Source of the DNA: Cohnella phaseoli
Lineage (GTDB): Bacteria; Bacillota; Bacilli; Paenibacillales; Paenibacillaceae
Assembly: GCF_003386235.1 (NCBI RefSeq)
Contig: NZ_QRDZ01000026.1
Location: forward strand, 1-64,000
Reading direction: 5' to 3'
Length of the DNA stretch: 64,000 nucleotides
A program made the translations under genes and the position numbers. This document shows positions 25,281-33,286 of the stretch, one piece after another. The notes below the pieces were generated by a model. It ran no database searches. It worked only from the letters and a program-made list of their open reading frames with translations, and was not told the DNA's origin. How positions within the stretch are numbered: position 1 is the first letter of the stretch; each line of letters starts with the position of its first letter.

Positions 25281-25400
25281 TTCGATCAATCCCTTCATGC
25301 TCACAGAGGAGATCGCAATCTGGAACCCGTTTGATCCTCGCAGCTGTAATCACAGGCCATAGCGCCCGACATTCCTGCTTTACGCTATGGCCTGCGTTAA

Positions 25401-25613
25401 TCAGAGCAGCCTGGTGAAAAACCAGTTCCCGATGTACAAGCCGACTCCCGCGACGACGTTAATCCAACCGAGCGCCTTGGCGAATTTTTTTTCGCGCTTC
25501 AATTTCAATTTCTGGTACATAACGATTTCCCAACGGAGAATAAACAGTCCCGTTAGGATACAAAGAGGGACAATGTATCCAAGCGAGCCTCCGTAACCTC
25601 CGCTTCTCAGCAT
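25401..25613 (-). CDS. Small two-helix membrane protein, probable GerXD germination modulator
   Basis: This 70-residue protein has two membrane segments (GYIVPLCILTGLFILRWEI and ALGWINVVAGVGLYIGNWFF) joined by a very basic loop (KLKLKREKKFAK). It is the last gene of the gerA-gerB-gerC transcript, 32 bp after gerC, with AAAGGGGAG before its ATG. Small two-helix 'D' proteins encoded with GerA-type receptors in Bacillus (such as GerKD) modulate receptor function in the spore inner membrane. Size, topology and position fit that group. The assignment is by analogy. Confidence 0.65.
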   Translation of the reverse strand: MLRSGGYGGSLGYIVPLCILTGLFILRWEIVMYQKLKLKREKKFAKALGWINVVAGVGLYIGNWFFTRLL

Positions 25614-25645
25614 TCGCCGCTCCCCTTTCCGACCTCTTCGTTTAC

Positions 25646-26881
25646 TTACTTCGCCTTCATGCCGATCCTTCGTATTTTCGAATTGACCTCGACTTCGACG
25701 CGCAATTCCTTAAACGCGCTCTGCCAGCGATCCTTCGAGCCAATTCGGGCGTTCCAATAGCCCGGCTTTTTGGCGCGCACGTATTCGCCGAACCCGAAGA
25801 TGTCGGCCCCCTTCTCCTGCATTTCGCGAATCAAGTTTTCCACCTCGAGCTTCAGAGACTTTTCGTCCTGTTTCTCGATCTGGGTCAGAGAGGCGGAATC
25901 ATTGATCGTAAACTGATCGTTGATCTTCTCTTCCAGATTGATCTCTGTGAAGATCGCCACGTTAACGATCGGTTCGCCGTCCTGTATCCTGACCTTGATG
26001 CTGGATCTTCGCGACGTCGCGTAGATCATGACCATTTCGGAATCCCCGCCGATTTTGACGACCCCTCTGTATCCGGCCGGGTTCATTCCTTTAATCGACA
26101 TATAGGCGGCGACCTGAAACGGCTTGGTCATACCTTTAAGCTTGTCGTCCTTAAAGTAAGCCATCCCTTTTACTTCGATATTTTGTTCCTTCTTCAGCTC
26201 CACGTAGGGAAGATAGCCTTCCTGGCCCTGCTTGGCCGAATTGCTCCAGTACATGCCGACGTAGTTTTCGGGAAATTTCCCGAGCTTTACGGCATTGTCC
26301 ATCGTCGACATCAAGTACAGCGCCGGAACCCGTTCCAGCTCGGGCGCCGCGCGCATCAGCTTCTCCGCGCTTCCTTTGCAGATCATCATCCAGGCCATTC
26401 TTCGAACTTCGGGATTGCGGTGAAAATAGTCGTTAATATTTTGCATCCCCAGGCTTGCAACGTCTGCGGAAACGACGATGACGCGCAGGTGACCGAAAAA
26501 GAGCCTACCGGAGATTTGCTGCTGCAAATTCATGATCGCATCGTCGACCGTGTGTCCTTCCGTTCCGACAACCCATACAGTCTGCTCCGAACCTCTGCCT
26601 CCTCCGCCGCTTTCCCCCGGACCGAGCGGGATTTTACCTGGCAAGGCGATCTGTACGGTAATGCGAATCATGTTGACGTCGGGAACCGGAAAGCCCTCTG
26701 CCGTATGGGAGATCTCGCTCTCTTTATCGGCTGCGCCAGGCGCCGCGTTGTCCACGGATATGCCCAGCACGATGGCCCGGTCCTCAATCTCCAGACGGTC
26801 CCAGCAGCCCGTCAACAGGAGGACGACAGACGCCGCGAACGCGGACAACAACAGTCGCCTAACCCGCAGACCGCTCTTCAC
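25646..26881 (-). CDS. gerC: Spore germination receptor C subunit, Ger(x)C lipoprotein
   Basis: This Ger(x)C family lipoprotein has about 411 residues. From the GTG at 26881 it reads MKSGLRVRRLLLSAFAASVVLLLTGC, a lipoprotein signal with Cys26. This start has GAGGGGAGCC ahead of it, whereas the longer open frame does not. The mature protein opens WDRLEIEDRAIVLGISVD, the family hallmark. It is anchored on the outer face of the spore inner membrane as part of the nutrient germinant receptor with GerA and GerB. The gene overlaps the end of gerB by about 23 bp. Confidence 0.93.
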   Translation of the reverse strand: MKSGLRVRRLLLSAFAASVVLLLTGCWDRLEIEDRAIVLGISVDNAAPGAADKESEISHTAEGFPVPDVNMIRITVQIALPGKIPLGPGESGGGGRGSEQTVWVVGTEGHTVDDAIMNLQQQISGRLFFGHLRVIVVSADVASLGMQNINDYFHRNPEVRRMAWMMICKGSAEKLMRAAPELERVPALYLMSTMDNAVKLGKFPENYVGMYWSNSAKQGQEGYLPYVELKKEQNIEVKGMAYFKDDKLKGMTKPFQVAAYMSIKGMNPAGYRGVVKIGGDSEMVMIYATSRRSSIKVRIQDGEPIVNVAIFTEINLEEKINDQFTINDSASLTQIEKQDEKSLKLEVENLIREMQEKGADIFGFGEYVRAKKPGYWNARIGSKDRWQSAFKELRVEVEVNSKIRRIGMKAK

Positions 26882-27971
26882 TTGGCTCCCCTCTCTTTTT
26901 CCGGAGAATGGCGACGACAAGCAGTAACCCTGGATATGCGATCGTCACGAACAAGCCGATTCGTCCCACGTTCTGGATAATTTCATACATATGTAAAATG
27001 TTGTAGGGCACCATCGCCATGGAGAACACCCCGGGCAGCAGAAAAAAGGAGAACATCTTATGGTCCTGCAGACGAAACAGCTTGCTCAGCTCTTTGACCG
27101 CCAAATAATAGCTGGAAAACAGCGTCGTGAACACAGCGGTTACCCATACCGCCAGAAAAGCGGCATCGAGCCTCTCCAGCACGTTGGCCGGCAGCGACGT
27201 CGCCTTGGCCAGCTCCAATGTCGGCCAGAGCAGATTTTTCGTCTCCTCCGAACCGAATACGCCAACGGTCGCCCCGACGATCGTCACGTACAAGCCGCCC
27301 GCGATGACGAGTCCGATCATGCTCGCCATCATTGCCTTTCGCGGTTCGCGCATGGCCGGAATGACCGATGTAATGATGAACCCTCCCTGGAACAGCGAAG
27401 CGATCGTCAATACGCTGGCCAGCATGTCTTTATGGGAATTGCCCCAAATCGGCTGTAGATTGACCATGTCGGCATTCTTCAGCGATAAAGCGACGATCAG
27501 CAATGCCGGCCCGATCAGCAGGGGAAAATAAAAGAGGTGAATGTAGGCGAACGTCGTAATGTCGTTGCGGGTGGAGATCGCAGCCAACATTAGCATCACG
27601 ATTACCGTTACTTCCAACGGTGTTTCGGTTAATACCGACGTAATGACCACTTCGCCGAATTCCCGCGCCGTAAGCGACGTCAGGATCGCGAAGAAGCCGA
27701 TGATGCCAATGCTTCCGATCCACGACAGCCACTTGCCGATGACGACCTCGCCGTATTGAACGATCGACTGACCCGGAAACCGCATGCCGAGCCGGGCAAT
27801 GAGAAATAGGCCGACGAAAGCGACCGAGGCTCCCAGCAATGTGACGAGAGGGGCGCCGGAATCCGCTCCTCTCACGGCGAACAGCGGAATTGGCAGCACC
27901 CCGACGCCGATAATCGTACTCGTCATAATCGCGGCGACCTGCACCGTCGTAATGCTTCTTGCTTGCTTCAT
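26859..27971 (-). CDS. gerB: Spore germination receptor B subunit, APC-family permease
   Basis: This 370-residue polytopic membrane protein of the GerAB/endospore germination permease family has about ten hydrophobic helices. It begins ITTVQVAAIMTSTIIGVGVLPIPLF and has a characteristic SYYLAVKELSKLF near residue 300. GerB subunits carry the germinant-binding pocket of Ger receptors. It lies 13 bp behind gerA and overlaps gerC. The specific germinant cannot be read from the sequence. Confidence 0.93.
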   Translation of the reverse strand: MKQARSITTVQVAAIMTSTIIGVGVLPIPLFAVRGADSGAPLVTLLGASVAFVGLFLIARLGMRFPGQSIVQYGEVVIGKWLSWIGSIGIIGFFAILTSLTAREFGEVVITSVLTETPLEVTVIVMLMLAAISTRNDITTFAYIHLFYFPLLIGPALLIVALSLKNADMVNLQPIWGNSHKDMLASVLTIASLFQGGFIITSVIPAMREPRKAMMASMIGLVIAGGLYVTIVGATVGVFGSEETKNLLWPTLELAKATSLPANVLERLDAAFLAVWVTAVFTTLFSSYYLAVKELSKLFRLQDHKMFSFFLLPGVFSMAMVPYNILHMYEIIQNVGRIGLFVTIAYPGLLLVVAILRKKRGEPSEERSAG

Positions 27972-27984
27972 ACCCTCACCTCTC

Positions 27985-29607
27985 TCAGGGGTTCTCCATT
28001 TTCGACGGCTCTAGCGCGTTGTTGGGGGGCTTCTTCAAGTCTTCGACCGTTTTGTCGCTTATTCGAATTTTATCTCCAGGGTACAGAAATTTGGGCCGCG
28101 TACTCATCCACCAGAACGGACCGCGCAGGAATAGATCCTTCATCCCCTTAGGGCTGCCGGGGACGAGCGGGCTCAAGTACGGAACGCCAAACGACTTGAG
28201 CGACAACAGATGGTTGGCGATTAGAATCAGACCGATCATCACGCCGTACAGTCCGAAAATTCCGGCCAGCACGATCAGCGGAAAACGCAGCAGGCGCAGC
28301 GCCAATGCCGCATTGTAAGCCGGGGTGGCAAAGGAGCCGATCGTCGTAAGCGCGATAATGACGACGGTAATCGGGCTGGCGAAGCCGGCAGCGACCGCCG
28401 CCTGACCGACGACGAGCACGCCGACGATGGACAATGCCCCGCCGACCTGCTGCGGCAGCCGAATCGTGGCCTCCCTGAGCACCTCCATCGAGATTTCAAT
28501 GACCAGCACTTCTACGATCGCCGGAAACGGGACCCCAGCACGGCCTCCCGCCACGGCCACCGCGAACTCCGTCGGAATCAGTTCGGGATTAAACGAGATG
28601 ATCGCCACATAGAGCGACGGAAAGACAAGCGAGAACACAAGCGCGATCAGTCTGGCCCAGCGGATAGCGCTCATCAACAGAAACCGTTCCGTGTAGTCCT
28701 CGACCGCCTGATAGAATTGGCTGAATACGGTCGGTACGACCAGCGCCAGCGGCGAGCCGTCCACGATCAGCGTCACCCGGCCCTCCAACAGATTGGCTAC
28801 CACCTTGTCCGGTCTTTCGGTGTACTGGACCTGTGGGAACGGAGATAGCTGATTATCTTCGATGTATTGCTCCAGATAGCCCGAATCCAGAATGGCGTCG
28901 ACGTCGATCAACTCCAGTCTTCTCGTGACTTCCTTCACGAGCTCCGGATTCGTAATGTCATGCATGTAGCAGATCGCAACTTTAGATTGCGTTCTCCTGC
29001 CGATCTCCATCGTCTTCACGCGCAAATCCGGCGTTTGGAGGCGATAGCGGATCAGCGAGATGTTCGTCGACAGCAATTCGATGAAGCCTTCGCGCGGCCC
29101 GCGAATAACCTGCTCTGTGGCAGGCTGGTCTATGGATCTCTTGTCGATGGTACGGGTTCCGAATAGCAGCGCTTTTTCCACGCCCTCGATAACGACAGCG
29201 GTCTGCCCGCGCAGAACGTCGGAGACAACTTTGGCGACGAGCGTCTCCGAGCGGACATCGCTATGATAAAGCGTCGCTTCCAGCAGGAAATCCCACAGCT
29301 CCTTCCCTTCCTCGGGAAGCTGTTCCGCGTGCGGCGGCCCGTACATCAGCGGCTTTAGAATTTCCGAATTCACGCTGGTCATATCGATCATATTAGGGTA
29401 AAAAAGCATTGCTGCGGGAAATCGGCCGAATACTTGGAACCTGCGAATCGTAAAATCGTCGTTCTCCCCGAGCACCCCGTTAATCTGCCCCACGATGCGC
29501 TCCAGATTTCCGTCGACGACAGAGTCGTTCAGCCGATCGGCGGAATGCCAGGGCTGTTCCCCGCCTTCCGATGATCGCCTTCTCTTTTTTCTTCCGAACA
29601 GAAACAT
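27985..29607 (-). CDS. gerA: Spore germination receptor A subunit
   Basis: This GerA-family protein has about 540 residues: a large N-terminal soluble domain (residues 1-300, with RIVGQINGVLGENDDFTIRRF) and a membrane half with four to five helices (MSAIRWARLIALVFSLVFPSLYVAIISFNPELIP and on). LPQQVGGALSIVGVLVVGQAAV is a family signature. GerA subunits assemble as the ion channel of the receptor in the spore inner membrane. The ATG at 29607 (MFLFGRKKRR) has GAAAGG ahead; an in-frame start six codons upstream is less likely. First gene of the ger operon. Confidence 0.94.
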   Translation of the reverse strand: MFLFGRKKRRRSSEGGEQPWHSADRLNDSVVDGNLERIVGQINGVLGENDDFTIRRFQVFGRFPAAMLFYPNMIDMTSVNSEILKPLMYGPPHAEQLPEEGKELWDFLLEATLYHSDVRSETLVAKVVSDVLRGQTAVVIEGVEKALLFGTRTIDKRSIDQPATEQVIRGPREGFIELLSTNISLIRYRLQTPDLRVKTMEIGRRTQSKVAICYMHDITNPELVKEVTRRLELIDVDAILDSGYLEQYIEDNQLSPFPQVQYTERPDKVVANLLEGRVTLIVDGSPLALVVPTVFSQFYQAVEDYTERFLLMSAIRWARLIALVFSLVFPSLYVAIISFNPELIPTEFAVAVAGGRAGVPFPAIVEVLVIEISMEVLREATIRLPQQVGGALSIVGVLVVGQAAVAAGFASPITVVIIALTTIGSFATPAYNAALALRLLRFPLIVLAGIFGLYGVMIGLILIANHLLSLKSFGVPYLSPLVPGSPKGMKDLFLRGPFWWMSTRPKFLYPGDKIRISDKTVEDLKKPPNNALEPSKMENP

Positions 29608-29708
29608 AATGCCTTTCACCACCAATTTTAGAGATGAGACTCGTTGAAAATGTAAGTGTTATTCTTTGGCATCCTTCCCTTTTTTAAACCTTCGCCCGAA
29701 ACGATCCT

Positions 29709-29746
29709 AAAAAAAGCCCCCGAACCGTACCCGGTCCGGGGGCTTT
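29709..29746 (-). terminator. Terminator behind the oxidoreductase gene
   Basis: AAAGCCCCCG (29713-29722) pairs with CGGGGGCTTT (29737-29746), with further pairing inside. A run of seven A on the left (29709-29715) gives a minus-strand T tract. It lies between the Gfo/Idh gene end and gerA. Confidence 0.9.
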
Positions 29747-29764
29747 CTTGGCGTATAAGCTTCC

Positions 29765-30841
29765 TTACAAACTCCAGTCGAGCTTCACTTCTCCGCCTGT
29801 GCGGGAAGATTCGTAGATCGCGTCAATGATCAGGTTGCTACGCAGGCCCGTCTCTGCGGAAGTCCAAGGCTGCTTGCCCGTTCTTACGCAATCCAGGAAA
29901 TGACGGCTGAGGCGGACGCGTGCTCCTTCATCGTCCGCAGGCGCGGTGAGCGGCGCCTCGATCGCCTGGTCGAACCGTTCGGTCAGAAACTTGCCCTCGT
30001 TCCCGCGAAGCGCGACGCCTCCCTCGGAGCCCATCAGATGCAGGAACGGTGCGCTGTCGGTATCCATATGAACCGCCCAGCTGACTTCCAGCGTCAACGA
30101 AGTGCCGTCCTCCATTTTGATAATCGCCGTCGCCAAATCCTCGACGTCGTACGTACCGTTCCAATTCGGCTTGCCCCAGGTTCCGATGCCCTTTTTCTTT
30201 GGACCGAATTCCGCGTAGGTGGAGCCGTATACCGATACCGGCTTCGGCTCGCCCATCAAGAAAAACGCCAGATCCAGCATATGCACGCCGATATCGATCA
30301 GCGGGCCGCCCCCGGACTGATTGTGCTGCGTAAACCACGTTCCCCAGCCCGGAATGCCCTTGCGGCGGTACCAGCCTGTCTTCGCCGTATAGACGCGGCC
30401 AAGCTCTCCTCGTTCCACCTGCTCCTTCACCTTCAGAGAAAGAGGCTCCCAACGCATCTGATGCGCCACCATAACCGTCTTGCCGGTGCGCTGCTGCGCC
30501 CGAACGATGTCCTTCGCCGCAGCGGAGTCCAGACCCATCGGCTTTTCTACGAGCACATGCTTACCGCTTTCCAGTGCCAGAATCGTCAGCGGCGCGTGAG
30601 CCTGGTTCGGAACGGCGACGATCACCACATCGACGTCCTCTCTGCGAATGAGCTCCTCCGGCGAAGGAGAAACGACGGGAATGTTGTACTCCCGAGCCCG
30701 TTGTTCCGCAAGAGGCAAATAGGCGTCCGTTATTGCGACGAACTCGCACTCCGCGCCAAGCTTGCCAAACTCCTGCAAGTGAACGTTGCCGATATTGCCT
30801 GCACCGATTAGGCCGATGCGAATTTTCGATGAATCTGCCAT
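29765..30841 (-). CDS. Gfo/Idh/MocA-family oxidoreductase
   Basis: This 358-residue NAD(P)-dependent sugar or inositol dehydrogenase-like protein has a Rossmann motif near the N-terminus (IRIGLIGAGNIGNVHLQEF). Family motifs HVLVEKPMGLDSAAA near residue 95 (with the EKP Lys) and GGGPLIDIGVHMLDLAFFLMG near 180 (with the His usually serving as catalyst) are present. The ATG at 30841 follows GGAGGAATACAAC; the frame extends twelve codons further but without support. It is a single-gene unit with its own terminator. The substrate is not deducible; a sugar or cyclitol is expected. Confidence 0.92.
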   Translation of the reverse strand: MADSSKIRIGLIGAGNIGNVHLQEFGKLGAECEFVAITDAYLPLAEQRAREYNIPVVSPSPEELIRREDVDVVIVAVPNQAHAPLTILALESGKHVLVEKPMGLDSAAAKDIVRAQQRTGKTVMVAHQMRWEPLSLKVKEQVERGELGRVYTAKTGWYRRKGIPGWGTWFTQHNQSGGGPLIDIGVHMLDLAFFLMGEPKPVSVYGSTYAEFGPKKKGIGTWGKPNWNGTYDVEDLATAIIKMEDGTSLTLEVSWAVHMDTDSAPFLHLMGSEGGVALRGNEGKFLTERFDQAIEAPLTAPADDEGARVRLSRHFLDCVRTGKQPWTSAETGLRSNLIIDAIYESSRTGGEVKLDWSL

Positions 30842-30960
30842 GTTGTTGTATTCCTCCAATAGAATTAACGTAGTCAAAGCTTATTTTCATCTTATACGAA
30901 ATGCCGCACTCGCAGACAGCACCATTTTGGCTTTCTTCTTATGGTCTTTTGTCCGAAGCC

Positions 30961-30993
30961 AAAAAGCGACCGGGCTTATCTCGCCAGGTCGCT
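30961..30993 (-). terminator. Terminator behind the stand-alone HD-GYP gene
   Basis: AGCGACC (30965-30971) pairs with GGTCGCT (30987-30993), and a minus-strand T tract follows (A run at 30961-30964). It is about 50 bp after the stop. Confidence 0.8.
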
Positions 30994-31044
30994 TCCCGTT
31001 ATCTCTTTTTGAATATGGCTTAACTTCCCCTGTGCGGGCAAGCG

Positions 31045-31707
31045 CTAATCCTCGTTATCGTAATTCGAAAAATAGAGCGGAGCCACTTCAGCCCCCAAAG
31101 GAATAAAGGCGTTGACCACCGCGGCGTCGAATTGGGTTCCGGCGTTCCTTCGCAGTTCCTCCATCGCTTCCTCCAACCTCTTGCGGCGGCGATAAGGCCG
31201 CGGCGACATCATCGTATCGAAGGCGTCGACGACCGAACAGATTCTTGCGAATAGCGGAATTTGCTCTCCCGCCAATCCGCAAGGATAGCCTTTGCCGTCC
31301 CATCTCTCGTGGTGGTGCAGCACCAAGCGAACCAGATCGGCATCCCGCTCTCCCCTATCCTTCAGAATGTCCGTTCCGTACTCCGGATGGCGTCTTATCA
31401 GAGCCCACTGTTCCTCCGTCAACGGATTGACGGAATCCAGAATCGCGGTCGGAACGAGCAATTTGCCGAGATCGTGGATGAAGCAGCCTCTGAGCAGCTT
31501 CTGTGCGCTTGCCGAATCCATTCCCATCGCCGAAGCTACCTTCTCGCTCAGCAGGGCGACTCGAACGCAGTGATGGTATGTGTCCTCGTGCTTGTGCCGC
31601 AACAGCTTCATCATCTCCGAAATATCGGAGGTATGATCGAAATGATGGGGGAAATCTCCTACTGCTCTCAAGGCTCCTACCACCTTTTTGCACCTGCCCC
31701 GATTCAA
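31045..31707 (-). CDS. Stand-alone HD-GYP domain phosphodiesterase
   Basis: This protein of up to 220 residues is almost only an HD-GYP domain: H-bearing helix HHCVRVALLSEKVA, the HD pair in FIHDLGKLLVPTAIL, HHHERWDGKGYPCGL with the GYP motif, and FARICSVVDAFDTMMSPRPYR. HD-GYP enzymes linearise cyclic di-GMP (or related dinucleotides) in the cytosol. There is no receiver or sensor domain, so output would depend on expression level. The TTG at 31707 is the longest start; the GTG at 31683 with GGGGCAGG ahead fits the predicted promoter (31726-31754) better. Its promoter abuts the left inverted repeat of the recombinase element. Confidence 0.85.
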   Translation of the reverse strand: MNRGRCKKVVGALRAVGDFPHHFDHTSDISEMMKLLRHKHEDTYHHCVRVALLSEKVASAMGMDSASAQKLLRGCFIHDLGKLLVPTAILDSVNPLTEEQWALIRRHPEYGTDILKDRGERDADLVRLVLHHHERWDGKGYPCGLAGEQIPLFARICSVVDAFDTMMSPRPYRRRKRLEEAMEELRRNAGTQFDAAVVNAFIPLGAEVAPLYFSNYDNED

Positions 31708-31725
31708 TGTTCGCCAGGTCTAGCC

Positions 31726-31754
31726 GATATATTGGACGTTACCCACTATGTCGA
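31726..31754 (-). promoter_or_regulatory. Predicted promoter of the HD-GYP gene, straddling the repeat edge
   Basis: On the minus strand TCGACA (31749-31754) and TATATC (31726-31731) are 17 bp apart. The first four bases of the -35 box belong to the 33-bp inverted repeat and the last two to the flank. Transcription would start near 31719. Confidence 0.5.
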
Positions 31755-31783
31755 TGTCGGACAATTTCTGTTATACGACATTC
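31751..31783 (+). repeat. Left inverted repeat / recombination site
   Basis: It is identical to the reverse complement of 32907-32939 over all 33 bp and diverges immediately outside. Core 31754-31781: left half-site starting ATGTCG, centre TTTCTG (31765-31770), right half-site ending CGACAT. It also holds an extended -10-like TG-N-TATACG (31769-31777) that could drive the recombinase gene. Confidence 0.92.
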
Positions 31784-31800
31784 TAGAGGAGGATCAGTTT

Positions 31801-32784
31801 ATGAATACCACGATGTTGACAGCGCAGGCTGCAAGCTCAATGGAAGGTAACGGCGCTTACGCCAATGGAACAAATATCGGCGACGACCAGATCGTTGAAA
31901 TGTTTCTTGCCGTATGCAGTTACTCTCCCCATACGGTTCGGAATTACAGCAGGGCTATCCAAATGTTCAGAACCTTCGTCTCGCATATGTCGCTTCGGGA
32001 TGTCACGTGGAGAGAAATAGAAGCCTACAAATTAGGCCTGATTTGCGGAGCCTCCAGTTTTCGAAATAAGCCTCTCGCTCCCGCAAGCGTCGCCGCGCTG
32101 ATCGCTCCGCTAAAATCATTGTATAAGTGGGGGAGCGATATTAACGTTGGCCTCCTCCCTTATAATCCGACAAGCTCCATCCGTCTTCCGCAAGTGCGCG
32201 TCACAAGCCGCAAGCATTATTTGACCAAGGGAGAGGTCGGCAGCTTATTGAATCAGCTCCAATGTCAGAGCTTCCGCAACTATTTGATCGGATTGTCGCT
32301 CGTTACATTGGGACTTCGAGTCTCCGAGCTCATCGCCGTACAATGGGAAGACTTCCATACCGATCCGCTTGAGAAATCAGTATGGCTGCATGTAAAAAAC
32401 GGAAAGGGAGGCAAGAGCAGAGATGTCAAAATTCCCTCAAGCCTCTGGTCTATTTTTCAGAATTATCGCTGTATGGTCGGGGGTAACGATTCCACGCGGG
32501 ACCCGGCGGCAACCGTATTCCCGATTACGGCAAGGCAGATCGAACGCATCATCCGAGACGCAGGAAAACAAAGCATTCGTTCGAAAAAGCCGACCCCGCA
32601 TTGGTTAAGGCATACGAACGCGACGCTGGCATTGCTTAAAGGAGCGACTTTGCAGCAGGTCCAAGAGACGCTAGGCCATTCCCACATCAATACGACGCAG
32701 CGCTATTTGCATACCGTCGAACTGATCAATAAAGCGGCCCCTGATTTTGTCGAAGAAACTTTGTCGGAATTTATGGCAGATTAG
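31801..32784 (+). CDS. Tyrosine recombinase (XerC/D-like)
   Basis: This 327-residue site-specific recombinase has an N-terminal SAM-like core-binding domain (YSPHTVRNYSRAIQMFRTFV near residues 41-60). The catalytic domain has the full residue set: Arg173 in GLRVSEL, Lys202/205 in KNGKGGKS, His267-x2-Arg270 in HWLRH, His293 in LGHSHINTT, and nucleophile Tyr302 in TQRYLHT. The ATG at 31801 has the strong GAGGAGGATCAG in front; the frame runs far upstream through the HD-GYP gene but that part is not real. It is the only gene between the inverted repeats, which are its likely substrates. Confidence 0.92.
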   Translation: MNTTMLTAQAASSMEGNGAYANGTNIGDDQIVEMFLAVCSYSPHTVRNYSRAIQMFRTFVSHMSLRDVTWREIEAYKLGLICGASSFRNKPLAPASVAALIAPLKSLYKWGSDINVGLLPYNPTSSIRLPQVRVTSRKHYLTKGEVGSLLNQLQCQSFRNYLIGLSLVTLGLRVSELIAVQWEDFHTDPLEKSVWLHVKNGKGGKSRDVKIPSSLWSIFQNYRCMVGGNDSTRDPAATVFPITARQIERIIRDAGKQSIRSKKPTPHWLRHTNATLALLKGATLQQVQETLGHSHINTTQRYLHTVELINKAAPDFVEETLSEFMAD

Positions 32785-32906
32785 CCGATTATGGATTTAA
32801 AAGGAAGAAAAGGGAAGATGAAGCGTTGTGGATTTGAGTGAATTAGCCTAATATTTAGGTGTCGCCACATGAATTATGGGATTTTCAGGTTCTTAAGACC
32901 TGATTC

Positions 32907-32939
32907 GAATGTCGTATAACAGAAATTGTCCGACATCGA
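32907..32939 (-). repeat. Right inverted repeat / recombination site
   Basis: It is the exact inverted copy of 31751-31783; its core is 32909-32936 and the crossover hexamer CAGAAA is at 32920-32925 on plus. Between the recombinase stop and this repeat lie 122 bp without a gene, containing a weak outward promoter candidate (TTGTGG at 32826, TAATAT at 32849). Confidence 0.92.
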
Positions 32940-33241
32940 TTTCAGCATACCCAATCCTAAGCCCACCCTCAAATCTATATTTGCCATATACGCTAAGGTC
33001 TAACAATAAACATCCCTTAAACCCCTTATTTTCTCCTTCATCTCCAATTATCGTTTCTTTCTCGCCGTTTGATGTTGCCGTTGCTTACGGCTGAGCAATT
33101 CGCATAGGTGAACTTGAAGGAATGATGCAATATCATTCGAAAGTCCCATCTTTGCTCGCCGACCGGACTGTTACGTGAGCGGGAATTTCGCCTGCTTGGC
33201 GGCTATGCGAGCAGGCTGATGTACGCTCATTGGCATCATAG
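32940..33241. other. Gene-free interval between invertible element and folE terminator
   Basis: There is no credible reading frame on either strand. A short inverted pair GCCTGCT/AGCAGGC at about 33190-33220 is the only structure seen. The first half is AT-rich and pyrimidine-biased, the second more GC-rich. It could be decayed sequence. Confidence 0.5.
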
Positions 33242-33271
33242 AAAAAACGCCTGCGATCGCTCGCAGGCGTT
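33242..33271 (-). terminator. Terminator of folE
   Basis: An 11-bp perfect stem AACGCCTGCGA (33246-33256) / TCGCAGGCGTT (33261-33271) has a 4-nt loop. Six A on its left give a minus-strand T tract. Confidence 0.92.
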
Positions 33272-33286
33272 AATACTGTCGTATTG

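Larger units (their letters stand above)
31751..32939. mobile_element. Probable invertible element carrying its own tyrosine recombinase
   Basis: A 1,189-bp segment is bounded by perfect 33-bp inverted repeats (31751-31783 and 32907-32939). It contains a single gene for a tyrosine recombinase, whose ribosome binding site begins 2 bp inside the left repeat. Each repeat holds a 28-bp core laid out like a Xer site: two 11-bp half-sites with a 9/11 inverted match around an asymmetric 6-bp centre. Sites in inverted orientation should invert the 1,123-bp interior. No target-site duplication flanks the repeats, which speaks against a simple transposon. Confidence 0.8.

Noticed and set aside
31261-31800. 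N-terminal extension of the tyrosine recombinase over the HD-GYP gene
   Set aside because: The frame is open but overlaps a gene with strong HD-GYP motifs; the ATG at 31801 has a strong ribosome binding site and starts the known domain.
31751-32939. Simple insertion sequence or transposon
   Set aside because: Ends are perfect inverted repeats, but there is no target duplication, and the gene is a tyrosine recombinase with dif-like sites, not a DDE transposase.
33090-33240. Possible c-di-GMP or other riboswitch near the HD-GYP/folE region
   Set aside because: The stretch with ATTCGAAAG recalled a GEMM aptamer, but the conserved core and order of stems are missing and no gene follows in the right place.
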